Source: Marthasterias glacialis
Lineage: Eukaryota > Echinodermata > Asteroidea > Forcipulatida > Asteriidae
NCBI GenBank assembly: GCA_911728455.2
Contig: OU452225.1
Span: forward strand, 16,156,731 to 16,220,730
Reading direction: 5' to 3'
DNA length: 64,000 nucleotides
The notes beneath the pieces were generated by a model. It had not been told where the DNA came from, did not search any database, and saw only the letters and a list, made by a program, of their open reading frames with translations. Positions within the stretch are counted from its first letter, which is position 1. Each line of letters starts with the position of its first letter. A program made the translations under genes and the position numbers. Below, piece after piece: positions 44,081-58,900 of this stretch.

Positions 44081-47000
44081 AAATTTGTAATTTTTGACCT
44101 CTTTTGAAAAGTGCTTTTCATGGGAATCAGTGGATGCGGGCGGCTCTTCGGAGACGTGTCCAACAAACTAGAGGTCCCAACTCGCGTTATTTCGGGAGCT
44201 AGCGAGCTTTTCCGGCCATCTTGATGACGTCAGAGTTGACCTAAATATTGCTATTTGGCCAAATATTGCGAATTGACCCCTTCCCCACACACAAACCCTC
44301 TTCAGTGATATCTACTCTATCATTTTCTGTCGTAAAATCGCATGAAATTTTTTGACCAAAATGGCGGGTGCTCACAGGGAGCTCCCTGTGAGAAATTTGT
44401 AATTTTTGACCCCTTTTGAAAAGTGCTTTTCATGGAATCAGTGGATGCGGGCGGCTCTTCGGAGACGTGTCCAACAAACTAGAGGTCCCAACTCGCGTTA
44501 TTTCGGGAGCTAGCGAGCTTTTCCGGCCATCTTGATGACGTCAGAGTTGACCTAAATATTGCTATTTGGCCAAATATTGCGAATTGACCCCTTCCCCACA
44601 CACAAACCCTCTTCAGTGATATCTACTCTATCATTTTCTATCATAAAATCGCATAAAAATTTTTTGACCAAAATGGCGGGTGCTCACAGGGAGCTCCCTG
44701 TGAGAAATTTGTTATTTTTGACCCCTTTTAAAAAGTGCTTTTCATGGGAATCAGTGGATGCGGGCGGCTCTTCGGAGACGTGTCCAACAAACTAGAGGTC
44801 CCAACTCGCGTTATTTCGGGAGCTAGCGAGCTTTTCCGGCCATCTTGATGACGTCAGAGTTGACCTAAATATTGCTATTTGGCCAAATATTGCGAATTGA
44901 CCCCTTCCCCACACACAAACCCTCTTCAGTGATATCTACTCTATCATTTTCTGTCATAAAATCGCATGAAATTTTTTTGACCAAAATGGCGGGTGCTCAC
45001 AGGGAGCTCCCTGTGAGAAATTTGTAATTTTTGACCCCTTTTGAAAAGTGCTTTTCATGGAATCAGTGGATGCCGGCGGCTCTTCCGAGACGTGTCCAAC
45101 AAACTAGAGGTCCCAACTCGCGTTATTTCGGGAGCTAGCGAGCTTTTCCGGCCATCTTGATGACGTCAGAGTTGACCTAAATATTGCTATTTGGCCAAAT
45201 ATTGCGAATTGACCCCTTCCCCACACACAAACCCTCTTCAGTGATATCTACTCTATCATTTTCTATCATAAAATCGCATAAAATTTTTTTGACCAAAATG
45301 GCGGGTGCTCACAGGGAGCTCCCTGTGAGAAATTTGTTATTTTTGACCCCTTTTAAAAAGTGCTTTTCATGGGAATCAGTGGATGCGGGCGGCTCTTCGG
45401 AGACGTGTCCAACAAACTAGAGGTCCCAACTCGCGTTATTTCGGGAGCTAGCGAGCTTTTCCGGCCATCTTGATGACGTCAGAGTTGACCTAAATATTGC
45501 TATTTGGCCAAATATTGCGAATTGACCCCTTCCCCACACACAAACCCTCTTCAGTGATATCTACTCTATCATTTTCTGTCATAAAATCGCATGAAATTTT
45601 TTTGACCAAAATGGCGGGTGCTCACAGGGAGCTCCCTGTGAGAAATTTGTAATTTTTGACCCCTTTTGAAAAGTGCTTTTCATGGAATCAGTGGATGCCG
45701 GCGGCTCTTCCGAGACGTGTCCAACAAACTAGAGGTCCCAACTCGCGTTATTTCGGGAGCTAGCGAGCTTTTCTGCCATCTTGATGACGTCAGAGTTGAC
45801 CTAAATATTGCTATTTGGCCAAATATTGCGAATTGACCCCTTCCCCACACACAAACCCTCTTCAGTGATATCTACTCTATCATTTTCTATCATAAAATCG
45901 CATAAAATTTTTTTGACCAAAATGGCGGGTGCTCACAGGGAGCTCCCTGTGAGAAATTTGTAATTTTTGACCCCTTTTGAAAAGTGCTTTTCATGGAATC
46001 AGTGGATGCGGGCGGCTCTTCGGAGACGTGTCCAACAAACTAGAGGTCCCAACTCGCGTTATTTCGGGAGCTAGCGAGCTTTTCCGGCCATCTTGATGAC
46101 GTCAGAGTTGACCTAAATATTGCTATTTGGCCAAATATTGCGAATTGACCCCTTCCCCACACACAAACCCTCTTCAGTGATATCTACTCTATCATTTTCT
46201 ATCATAAAATCGCATAAAATTTTTTTGACCAAAATGGCGGGTGCTCACAGGGAGCTCCCTGTGAGAAATTTGTAATTTTTGACCCCTTTTGAAAAGTGCT
46301 TTTCATGGAATCAGTGGATGCGGGCGGCTCTTCGGAGACGTGTCCAACAAACTAGAGGTCCCAACTCGCGTTATTTCGGGAGCTAGCGAGCTTTTCCTGC
46401 CATCTTGATGACGTCAGAGTTGACCTAAATATTGCTATTTGGCCAAATATTGCGAATTGACCCCTTCCCCACACACAAACCCTCTTCAGTGATATCTACT
46501 CTATCATTTTCTATCATAAAATCGCATAAAAAATTTTTGACCAAAATGGCGGGTGCTCACAGGGAGCTCCCTGTGAGAAATTTGTAATTTTTGACCCCTT
46601 TTGAAAAGTGCTTTTCATGGAATCAGTGGATGCGGGCGGCTCTTCGGAGACGTGTCCAACAAACTAGAGGTCCCAACTCGCGTTATTTCGGGAGCTAGCG
46701 AGCTTTTCCGGCCATCTTGATGACGTCAGAGTTGACCTAAATATTGCTATTTGGCCAAATATTGCGAATTGACCCCTTCCCCACACACAAACCCTCTTCA
46801 GTGATATCTACTCTATCATTTTCTATCATAAAATCGCATAACAAAATTTTGACCAAAATGGCGGGTGCTCACAGGGAGCTCCCTGTGAGAAATTTGTAAT
46901 TTTTGACCCCTTTTGAAAAGTGCTTTTCATGGAATCAGTGGATGCGGGCGGCTCTTCGGAGACGTGTCCAACAAACTAGAGGTCCCAACTCGCGTTATTT

Positions 47001-47499
47001 CGGGAACTAGCGAGCTTTTCCGGCCATCTTGATGACGTCAGAGTTGACCTAAATATTGCTATTTGGCCAAATATTGCGAATTGACCCCTTCCCCACACAC
47101 AAACCCTCTTCAGTGATATCTACTCTATCATTTTCTATCATAAAATCGCATAACAAAATTTTGACCAAAATGGCGGGTGCTCACAGGGAGCTCCCTGTGA
47201 GAAATTTGTAATTTTTGACCCCTTTTGAAAAGTGCTTTTCATGGAATCAGTGGATGCGGGCGGCTCTTCGGAGACGTGTCCAACAAACTAGAGGTCCCAA
47301 CTCGCGTTATTTCGGGAACTAGCGAGCTTTTCCGGCCATCTTGATGACGTCAGAGTTGACCTAAATATTGCTATTTGGCCAAATATTGCGAATTGACCCC
47401 TTCCCCACACACAAACCCTCTTCAGTGATATCTACTCTATCATTTTCTATCATAAAATCGCATGAAAAATTTTTGACCAAAATGGCGGGTGCTCACAGG

Positions 47500-50400
47500 G
47501 AGCTCCCTGTGAGAAATTTGTAATTTTTGACCCCTTTTGAAAAGTGCTTTTCATGGAATCAGTGGATGCGGGCGGCTCTTCGGAGACGTGTCCAACAAAC
47601 TAGAGGTCCCAACTCGCGTTATTTCGGGAGCTAGCGAGCTTTTCCGGCCATCTTGATGACGTCAGAGTTGACCTAAATATTGCTATTTGGCCAAATATTG
47701 CGAATTGACCCCTTCCCCACACACAAACCCTCTTCAGTGATATCTACTCTATCATTTTCTATCATAAAATCGCATAAAAATTTTTTGACCAAAATGGCGG
47801 GTGCTCACAGGGAGCTCCCTGTGAGAAATTTGTAATTTTTGACCCCTTTTGAAAAGTGCTTTTCATGGAATCAGTGGATGCGGGCGGCTCCTCGGAGACG
47901 TGTCCAACAAACTAGAGGTCCCAACTCGCGTTATTTCGGGAGCTAGCGAGCTTTTCCGGCCATCTTGATGACGTCAGAGTTGACCTAAATATTGCTATTT
48001 GGCCAAATATTGCGAATTGACCCCTTCCCCACACACAAACCCTCTTCAGTGATATCTACTCTATCATTTTCTATCATAAAATCGCATAACAAAATTTTGA
48101 CCAAAATGGCGGGTGCTCACAGGGAGCTCCCTGTGAGAAATTTGTAATTTTTGACCCCTTTTGAAAAGTGCTTTTCATGGAATCAGTGGATGCGGGCGGC
48201 TCTTCGGAGACGTGTCCAACAAACTAGAGGTCCCAACTCGCGTTATTTCGGGAACTAGCGAGCTTTTCCGGCCATCTTGATGACGTCAGAGTTGACCTAA
48301 ATATTGCTATTTGGCCAAATATTGCGAATTGACCCCTTCCCCACACACAAACCCTCTTCAGTGATATCTACTCTATCATTTTCTATCATAAAATCGCATG
48401 AAAAATTTTTGACCAAAATGGCGGGTGCTCACAGGGAGCTCCCTGTGAGAAATTTGTAATTTTTGACCCCTTTTGAAAAGTGCTTTTCATGGAATCAGTG
48501 GATGCGGGCGGCTCTTCGGAGACGTGTCCAACAAACTAGAGGTCCCAACTCGCGTTATTTCGGGAGCTAGCGAGCTTTTCCGGCCATCTTGATGACGTCA
48601 GAGTTGACCTAAATATTGCTATTTGGCCAAATATTGCGAATTGACCCCTTCCCCACACACAAACCCTCTTCAGTGATATCTACTCTATCATTTTCTATCA
48701 TAAAATCGCATAAAAAATTTTTGACCAAAATGGCGGGTGCTCACAGGGAGCTCCCTGTGAGAAATTTGTAATTTTTGACCCCTTTTGAAAAGTGCTTTTC
48801 ATGGAATCAGTGGATGCGGGCGGCTCTTCGGAGACGTGTCCAACAAACTAGAGGTCCCAACTCGCGTTATTTCGGGAGCTAGCGAGCTTTTCCGGCCATC
48901 TTGATGACGTCAGAGTTGACCTAAATATTGCTATTTGGCCAAATATTGCGAATTGACCCCTTCCCCACACACAAACCCTCTTCAGTGATATCTACTCTAT
49001 CATTTTCTATCATAAAATCGCATAACAAAATTTTGACCAAAATGGCGGGTGCTCACAGGGAGCTCCCTGTGAGAAATTTGTAATTTTTGACCCCTTTTGA
49101 AAAGTGCTTTTCATGGAATCAGTGGATGCGGGCGGCTCTTCGGAGACGTGTCCAACAAACTAGAGGTCCCAACTCGCGTTATTTCGGGAGCTAGCGAGCT
49201 TTTCCGGCCATCTTGATGACGTCAGAGTTGACCTAAATATTGCTATTTGGCCAAATATTGCGAATTGACCCCTTCCTCACACACAAACCCGCTTCCGTGA
49301 TATCTCCTCTATCATTTTCTATCATAAAATCGCATGAAAAATTTTTGACCAAAATGGCGGGTGCTCACAGGGAGCTCCCTGTGAGAAATTTGTAATTTTT
49401 GACCCCTTTTGAAAAGTGCTTTTCATGGAATCAGTGGATGCGGGCGGCTCTTCGGAGACGTGTCCAACAAACTAGAGGTCCCAACTCGCGTTATTTCGGG
49501 AGCTAGCGAGCTTTTCCGGCCATCTTGATGACGTCAGAGTTGACCTAAATATTGCTATTTGGCCAAATATTGCGAATTGACCCCTTCCCCACACACAAAC
49601 CCTCTTCAGTGATATCTACTCTATCATTTTCTATCATAAAATCGCATAACAAAATTTTGACCAAAATGGCGGGTGCTCACAGGGAGCTCCCTGTGAGAAA
49701 TTTGTAATTTTTGACCCCTTTTGAAAAGTGCTTTTCATGGAATCAGTGGATGCGGGCGGCTCTTCGGAGACGTGTCCAACAAACTAGAGGTCCCAACTCG
49801 CGTTATTTCGGGAGCTAGCGAGCTTTTCCGGCCATCTTGATGACGTCAGAGTTGACCTAAATATTGCTATTTGGCCAAATATTGCGAATTGACCCCTTCC
49901 TCACACACAAACCCTCTTCAGTGATATCTACTCTATCATTTTCTATCATAAAATCGCATGAAAAATTTTTGACCAAAATGGCGGGTGCTCACAGGGAGCT
50001 CCCTGTGAGAAATTTGTAATTTTTGACCCCTTTTGAAAAGTGCTTTTCATGGAATCAGTGGATGCGGGCGGCTCTTCGGAGACGTGTCCAACAAACTAGA
50101 GGTCCCAACTCGCGTTATTTCGGGAGCTAGCGAGCTTTTCCGGCCATCTTGATGACGTCAGAGTTGACCTAAATATTGCTATTTGGCCAAATATTGCGAA
50201 TTGACCCCTTCCCCACACACAAACCCTCTTCAGTGATATCTACTCTATCATTTTCTATCATAAAATCGCATAAAAAAATTTTGACCAAAATGGCGGGTGC
50301 TAACAGGGAGCTCCCTGTGAGAAATTTGTAATTTTTGACCCCTTTTGAAAAGTGGTTTTCATGGAATCAGTGGATGCGGGCGGCTCTTCGGAGACGTGTC

Positions 50401-53400
50401 CAACAAACTAGAGGTCCCAACTCGCGTTATTTCGGGAGCTAGCGAGCTTTTCCGGCCATCTTGATGACGTCAGAGTTGACCTAAATATTGCTATTTGGCC
50501 AAATATTGCGAATTGACCCCTTCCCCACACACAAACCCTCTTCAGTGATATCTACTCTATCATTTTCTATCATAAAATCGCATAAAAAATTTTTGACCAA
50601 AATGGCGGGTGCTCACAGGGAGCTCCCTGTGAGAAATTTGTAATTTTTGACCCCTTTTGAAAAGTGCTTTTCATGGAATCAGTGGATGCGGGCGGCTCTT
50701 CGGAGACGTGTCCAACAAACTAGAGGTCCCAACTCGCGTTATTTCGGGAGCTAGCGAGCTTTTCCGGCCATCTTGATGACGTCAGAGTTGACCTAAATAT
50801 TGCTATTTGGCCAAATATTGCGAATTGACCCCTTCCCCACACACAAACCCTCTTCAGTGATATCTACTCTATCATTTTCTATCATAAATTCGTATAAAAA
50901 TTTTTTGACCAAAATGGCGGGTGCTCACAGGGAGCTCCCTGTGAGAAATTTGTAATTTTTGACCCCTTTTGAAAAGTGCTTTTCATGGAATCAGTGGATG
51001 CGGGCGGCTCTTCGGAGACGTGTCCAACAAACTAGAGGTCCCAACTCGCGTTATTTCGGGAGCTAGCGAGCTTTTCCGGCCATCTTGATGACGTCAGAGT
51101 TGACCTAAATATTGCTATTTGGCCAAATATTGCGAATTGACCCCTTCCCCACACACAAACCCTCTTCAGTGATATCTACTCTATCATTTTCTGTCATAAA
51201 ATCGCATGAAATTTTTTTGACCAAAATGGCGGGTGCTCACAGGGAGCTCACTGTGAGAAATTTGTAATTTTTGACCCCTTTTGAAAAGTGTTTTTCATGG
51301 AATCAGTGGATGCGGGCGGCTCTTCCGAGACGTGTCCAACAAACTAGAGGTCCCAACTCGCGTTATTTCGGGAGCTAGCGAGCTTTTCCGGCCATCTTGA
51401 TGACGTCAGAGTTGACCTAAATATTGCTATTTGGCCAAATATTGCGAATTGACCCCTTCCCCACACACAAACCCTCTTCAGTGATATCTACTCTATCATT
51501 TTCTATCATAAAATCGCATAACAAAATTTTGACCAAAATGGCGGGTGCTCACAGGGAGCTCCCTGTGAGAAATTTGTAATTTTTGACCCCTTTTGAAAAG
51601 TGCTTTTCATGGAATCAGTGGATGCGGGCGGCTCTTCGGAGACGTGTCCAACAAACTAGAGGTCCCAACTCGCGTTATTTCGGGAACTAGCGAGCTTTTC
51701 CGGCCATCTTGATGACGTCAGAGTTGACCTAAATATTGCTATTTGGCCAAATATTGCGAATTGACCCCTTCCCCACACACAAACCCTCTTCAGTGATATC
51801 TACTCTATCATTTTCTATCATAAAATCGCATAACAAAATTTTGACCAAAATGGCGGGTGCTCACAGGGAGCTCCCTGTGAGAAATTTGTAATTTTTGACC
51901 CCTTTTGAAAAGTGCTTTTCATGGAATCAGTGGATGCGGGCGGCTCTTCGGAGACGTGTCCAACAAACTAGAGGTCCCAACTCGCGTTATTTCGGGAGCT
52001 AGCGAGCTTTTCCGGCCATCTTGATGACGTCAGAGTTGACCTAAATATTGCTATTTGGCCAAATATTGCGAATTGACCCCTTCCCCACACACAAACCCTC
52101 TTCAGTGATATCTACTCTATCATTTTCTATCATAAAATCGCATAAAAATTTTTTGACCAAAATGGCGGGTGCTCACAGGGAGCTCCCTGTGAGAAATTTG
52201 TAATTTTTGACCCCTTTTGAAAAGTGCTTTTCATGGAATCAGTGGATGCGGGCGGCTCCTCGGAGACGTGTCCAACAAACTAGAGGTCCCAACTCGCGTT
52301 ATTTCGGGAGCTAGCGAGCTTTTCCGGCCATCTTGATGACGTCAGAGTTGACCTAAATATTGCTATTTGGCCAAATATTGCGAATTGACCCCTTCCCCAC
52401 ACACAAACCCTCTTCAGTGATATCTACTCTATCATTTTCTATCATAAAATCGCATAACAAAATTTTGACCAAAATGGCGGGTGCTCACAGGGAGCTCCCT
52501 GTGAGAAATTTGTAATTTTTGACCCCTTTTGAAAAGTGCTTTTCATGGAATCAGTGGATGCGGGCGGCTCTTCGGAGACGTGTCCAACAAACTAGAGGTC
52601 CCAACTCGCGTTATTTCGGGAACTAGCGAGCTTTTCCGGCCATCTTGATGACGTCAGAGTTGACCTAAATATTGCTATTTGGCCAAATATTGCGAATTGA
52701 CCCCTTCCCCACACACAAACCCTCTTCAGTGATATCTACTCTATCATTTTCTATCATAAAATCGCATGAAAAATTTTTGACCAAAATGGCGGGTGCTCAC
52801 AGGGAGCTCCCTGTGAGAAATTTGTAATTTTTGACCCCTTTTGAAAAGTGCTTTTCATGGAATCAGTGGATGCGGGCGGCTCTTCGGAGACGTGTCCAAC
52901 AAACTAGAGGTCCCAACTCGCGTTATTTCGGGAGCTAGCGAGCTTTTCCGGCCATCTTGATGACGTCAGAGTTGACCTAAATATTGCTATTTGGCCAAAT
53001 ATTGCGAATTGACCCCTTCCCCACACACAAACCCTCTTCAGTGATATCTACTCTATCATTTTCTATCATAAAATCGCATAAAAAATTTTTGACCAAAATG
53101 GCGGGTGCTCACAGGGAGCTCCCTGTGAGAAATTTGTAATTTTTGACCCCTTTTGAAAAGTGCTTTTCATGGAATCAGTGGATGCGGGCGGCTCTTCGGA
53201 GACGTGTCCAACAAACTAGAGGTCCCAACTCGCGTTATTTCGGGAGCTAGCGAGCTTTTCCGGCCATCTTGATGACGTCAGAGTTGACCTAAATATTGCT
53301 ATTTGGCCAAATATTGCGAATTGACCCCTTCCCCACACACAAACCCTCTTCAGTGATATCTACTCTATCATTTTCTATCATAAAATCGCATAACAAAATT

Positions 53401-55200
53401 TTGACCAAAATGGCGGGTGCTCACAGGGAGCTCCCTGTGAGAAATTTGTAATTTTTGACCCCTTTTGAAAAGTGCTTTTCATGGAATCAGTGGATGCGGG
53501 CGGCTCTTCGGAGACGTGTCCAACAAACTAGAGGTCCCAACTCGCGTTATTTCGGGAGCTAGCGAGCTTTTCCGGCCATCTTGATGACGTCAGAGTTGAC
53601 CTAAATATTGCTATTTGCCCAAATATTGCGAATTGACCCCTTCCTCACACACAAACCCTCTTCAGTGATATCTACTCTATCATTTTCTATCATAAAATCG
53701 CATGAAATTTTTTTGACCAAAATGGCGGGTGCTCACAGGGAGCTCCCTGTGAGAAATTTGTAATTTTTGACCCCTTTTGAAAAGTGCTTTTCATGGAATC
53801 AGTGGATGCGGGCGGCTCTTCGGAGACGTGTCCAACAAACTAGAGGTCCCAACTCGCGTTATTTCGGGAGCTAGCGAGCTTTTCCGGCCATCTTGATGAC
53901 GTCAGAGTTGACCTAAATATTGCTATTTGGCCAAATATTGCGAATTGACCCCTTCCCCACACACAAACCCTCTTCAGTGATATCTACTCTATCATTTTCT
54001 ATCATAAAATCGCATAACAAAATTTTGACCAAAATGGCGGGTGCTCACAGGGAGCTCCCTGTGAGAAATTTGTAATTTTTGACCCCTTTTGAAAAGTGCT
54101 TTTCATGGAATCAGTGGATGCGGGCGGCTCTTCGGAGACGTGTCCAACAAACTAGAGGTCCCAACTCGCGTTATTTCGGGAGCTAGCGAGCTTTTCCGGC
54201 CATCTTGATGACGTCAGAGTTGACCTAAATATTGCTATTTGGCCAAATATTGCGAATTGACCCCTTCCTCACACACAAACCCTCTTCAGTGATATCTACT
54301 CTATCATTTTCTATCATAAAATCGCATGAAAAATTTTTGACCAAAATGGCGGGTGCTCACAGGGAGCTCCCTGTGAGAAATTTGTAATTTTTGACCCCTT
54401 TTGAAAAGTGCTTTTCATGGAATCAGTGGATGCGGGCGGCTCTTCGGAGACGTGTCCAACAAACTAGAGGTCCCAACTCGCGTTATTTCGGGAGCTAGCG
54501 AGCTTTTCCGGCCATCTTGATGACGTCAGAGTTGACCTAAATATTGCTATTTGGCCAAATATTGCGAATTGACCCCTTCCCCACACACAAACCCTCTTCA
54601 GTGATATCTACTCTATCATTTTCTATCATAAAATCGCATAAAAAAATTTTGACCAAAATGGCGGGTGCTAACAGGGAGCTCCCTGTGAGAAATTTGTAAT
54701 TTTTGACCCCTTTTGAAAAGTGGTTTTCATGGAATCAGTGGATGCGGGCGGCTCTTCGGAGACGTGTCCAACAAACTAGAGGTCCCAACTCGCGTTATTT
54801 CGGGAGCTAGCGAGCTTTTCCGGCCATCTTGATGACGTCAGAGTTGACCTAAATATTGCTATTTGGCCAAATATTGCGAATTGACCCCTTCCCCACACAC
54901 AAACCCTCTTCAGTGATATCTACTCTATCATTTTCTATCATAAAATCGCATAAAAAATTTTTGACCAAAATGGCGGGTGCTCACAGGGAGCTCCCTGTGA
55001 GAAATTTGTAATTTTTGACCCCTTTTGAAAAGTGCTTTTCATGGAATCAGTGGATGCGGGCGGCTCTTCGGAGACGTGTCCAACAAACTAGAGGTCCCAA
55101 CTCGCGTTATTTCGGGAGCTAGCGAGCTTTTCCGGCCATCTTGATGACGTCAGAGTTGACCTAAATATTGCTATTTGGCCAAATATTGCGAATTGACCCC
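47500..55200. repeat. 4,368-bp (14-unit) tandem duplication within the satellite
   Basis: Private variants recur exactly 4,368 bp apart: CTCCTCGG at 47,888 and 52,256, and GTGCTAACAGGG (TAAC at 50,301 and 54,669). CTTCCTCACAC variants near 49,274 and 49,899 also match their +4,368 partners. The match fails at about 50,886 versus 55,254, and near 47,461 versus 51,829, which bound the duplicated block. Later point changes (for example GCTTCCGTGATATCTCC near 49,290) are not shared. Confidence 0.85.
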
Positions 55201-55999
55201 TTCCCCACACACAAACCCTCTTCAGTGATATCTACTCTATCATTTTCTATCATAAAATCGCATAACAAAATTTTGACCAAAATGGCGGGTGCTCACAGGG
55301 AGCTCCCTGTGAGAAATTTGTAATTTTTGACCCCTTTTGAAAAGTGCTTTTCATGGAATCAGTGGATGCGGGCGGCTCTTCGGAGACGTGTCCAACAAAC
55401 TAGAGGTCCCAACTCGCGTTATTTCGGGAGCTAGCGAGCTTTTCCGGCCATCTTGATGACGTCAGAGTTGACCTAAATATTGCTATTTGGCCAAATATTG
55501 CGAATTGACCCCTTCCCCACACACAAACCCTCTTCAGTGATATCTACTCTATCATTTTCTATCATAAAATCGCATAAAAATTTTTTGACCAAAATGGCGG
55601 GTGCTCACAGGGAGCTCCCTGTGAGAAATTTGTAATTTTTGACCCCTTTTGAAAAGTGCTTTTCATGGAATCAGTGGATGCGGGCGGCTCTTCGGAGACG
55701 TGTCCAACAAACTAGAGGTCCCAACTCGCGTTATTTCGGGAGCTAGCGAGCTTTTCCGGCCATCTTGATGACGTCAGAGTTGACCTAAATATTGCTATTT
55801 GGCCAAATATTGCGAATTGACCCCTTCCCCACACACAAACCCTCTTCAGTGATATCTACTCTATCATTTTCTATCATAAAATCGCATAACAAAATTTTGA
55901 CCAAAATGGCGGGTGCTCACAGGGAGCTCCCTGTGAGAAATTTGTAATTTTTGACCCCTTTTGAAAAGTGCTTTTCATGGAATCAGTGGATGCGGGCGG

Positions 56000-58900
56000 C
56001 TCTTCGGAGACGTGTCCAACAAACTAGAGGTCCCAACTCGCGTTATTTCGGGAACTAGCGAGCTTTTCCGGCCATCTTGATGACGTCAGAGTTGACCTAA
56101 ATATTGCTATTTGGCCAAATATTGCGAATTGACCCCTTCCCCACACACAAACCCTCTTCAGTGATATCTACTCTATCATTTTCTATCATAAAATCGCATG
56201 AAAAATTTTTGACCAAAATGGCGGGTGCTCACAGGGAGCTCCCTGTGAGAAATTTGTAATTTTTGACCCCTTTTGAAAAGTGCTTTTCATGGAATCAGTG
56301 GATGCGGGCGGCTCTTCGGAGACGTGTCCAACAAACTAGAGGTCCCAACTCGCGTTATTTCGGGAGCTAGCGAGCTTTTCCGGCCATCTTGATGACGTCA
56401 GAGTTGACCTAAATATTGCTATTTGGCCAAATATTGCGAATTGACCCCTTCCCCACACACAAACCCTCTTCAGTGATATCTACTCTATCATTTTCTATCA
56501 TAAAATCGCATAAAAAATTTTTGACCAAAATGGCGGGTGCTCACAGGGAGCTCCCTGTGAGAAATTTGTAATTTTTGACCCCTTTTGAAAAGTGCTTTTC
56601 ATGGAATCAGCGGATGCGGGCGGCTCTTCGGAGACGTGTCCAACAAACTAGAGGTCCCAACTCGCGTTATTTCGGGAGCTAGCGAGCTTTTCCGGCCATC
56701 TTGATGACGTCAGAGTTGACCTAAATATTGCTATTTGACCAAATATTGCGAATTGACCCCTTCCCCACACACAAACCCTCTTCAGTGATATCTACTCTAT
56801 CATTTTTCTATCATAAAATCGCATAACAAAATTTTGACCAAAATGGCGGGTGCTCACAGGGAGCTCCCTGTGAGAAATTTGTAATTTTTGACCCCTTTTG
56901 AAAAGTGCTTTTCATGGAATCAGTGGATGCGGGCGGCTCTTCGGAGACGTGTCCAACAAACTAGAGGTCCCAACTCGCGTTATTTCGGGAACTAGCGAGC
57001 TTTTCCGGCCATCTTGATGACGTCAGAGTTGACCTAAATATTGCTATTTGGCCAAATATTGCGAATTGACCCCTTCCCCACACACAAACCCTCTTCAGTG
57101 ATATCTACTCTATCATTTTCTATCATAAAATCGCATGAAAAATTTTTGACCAAAATGGCGGGTGCTCACAGGGAGCTCCCTGTGAGAAATTTGTAATTTT
57201 TGACCCCTTTTGAAAAGTGCTTTTCATGGAATCAGTGGATGCGGGCGGCTCTTCGGAGACGTGTCCAACAAACTAGAGGTCCCAACTCGCGTTATTTCGG
57301 GAGCTAGCGAGCTTTTCCGGCCATCTTGATGACGTCAGAGTTGACCTAAATATTGCTATTTGGCCAAATATTGCGAATTGACCCCTTCCCCACACACAAA
57401 CCCTCTTCAGTGATATCTACTCTATCATTTTCTATCATAAAATCGCATGAAAAATTTTTGACCAAAATGGCGGGTGCTCACAGGGAGCTCCCTGTGAGAA
57501 ATTTGTAATTTTTGACCCCTTTTGAAAAGTGCTTTTCATGGAATCAGTGGATGCGGGCGGCTCTTCGGAGACGTGTCCAACAAACTAGAGGTCCCAACTC
57601 GCGTTATTTCGGGAGCTAGCGAGCTTTTCCGGCCATCTTGATGACGTCAGAGTTGACCTAAATATTGCTATTTGGCCAAATATTGCGAATTGACCCCTTC
57701 CCCACACACAAACCCTCTTCAGTGATATCTACTCTATCATTTTCTATCATAAAATCGCATAAAAAATTTTTGACCAAAATGGCGGGTGCTCACAGGGAGC
57801 TCCCTGTGAGAAATTTGTAATTTTTGACCCCTTTTGAAAAGTGCTTTTCATGGAATCAGTGGATGCGGGCGGCTCTTCGGAGACGTGTCCAACAAACTAG
57901 AGGTCCCAACTCGCGTTATTTCGGGAACTAGCGAGCTTTTCCGGCCATCTTGATGACGTCAGAGTTGACCTAAATATTGCTATTTGGCCAAATATTGCGA
58001 ATTGACCCCTTCCCCACACACAAACCCTCTTCAGTGATATCTACTCTATCATTTTCTATCATAAAATCGCATGAAAAATTTTTGACCAAAATGGCGGGTG
58101 CTCACAGGGAGCTCCCTGTGAGAAATTTGTAATTTTTGACCCCTTTTGAAAAGTGCTTTTCATGGAATCAGTGGATGCGGGCGGCTCTTCGGAGACGTGT
58201 CCAACAAACTAGAGGTCCCAACTCGCGTTATTTCGGGAGCTAGCGAGCTTTTCCGGCCATCTTGATGACGTCAGAGTTGACCTAAATATTGCTATTTGGC
58301 CAAATATTGCGAATTGACCCCTTCCCCACACACAAACCCTCTTCAGTGATATCTACTCTATCATTTTCTATCATAAAATCGCATAAAAATTTTTTGACCA
58401 AAATGGCGGGTGCTCACAGGGAGCTCCCTGTGAGAAATTTGTAATTTTTGACCCCTTTTGAAAAGTGCTTTTCATGGAATCAGTGGATGCGGGCGGCTCT
58501 TCGGAGACGTGTCCAACAAACTAGAGGTCCCAACTCGCGTTATTTCGGGAGCTAGCGAGCTTTTCCGGCCATCTTGATGACGTCAGAGTTGACCTAAATA
58601 TTGCTATTTGGCCAAATATTGCGAATTGACCCCTTCCCCGCACACAAACCCTCTTCAGTGATATCTACTCTATCATTTTCTATCATAAAATCGCATAACA
58701 AAATTTTGACCAAAATGGCGGGTGCTCACAGGGAGCTCCCTGTGAGAAATTTGTAATTTTTGACCCCTTTTGAAAAGTGCTTTTCATGGAATCAGTGGAT
58801 GCGGGCGGCTCTTCGGAGACGTGTCCAACAAACTAGAGGTCCCAACTCGCGTTATTTCGGGAACTAGCGAGCTTTTCCGGCCATCTTGATGACGTCAGAG

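Noticed and set aside
34296-45420. Recurrent ORFs of 66-102 codons in the 312-bp satellite (starting MLFGQILRIDPF or MRIDPFPTHKPS)
   Set aside because: They are translations of the repeat unit that persist only where an indel has removed a stop. There is no domain, and most units lack them.
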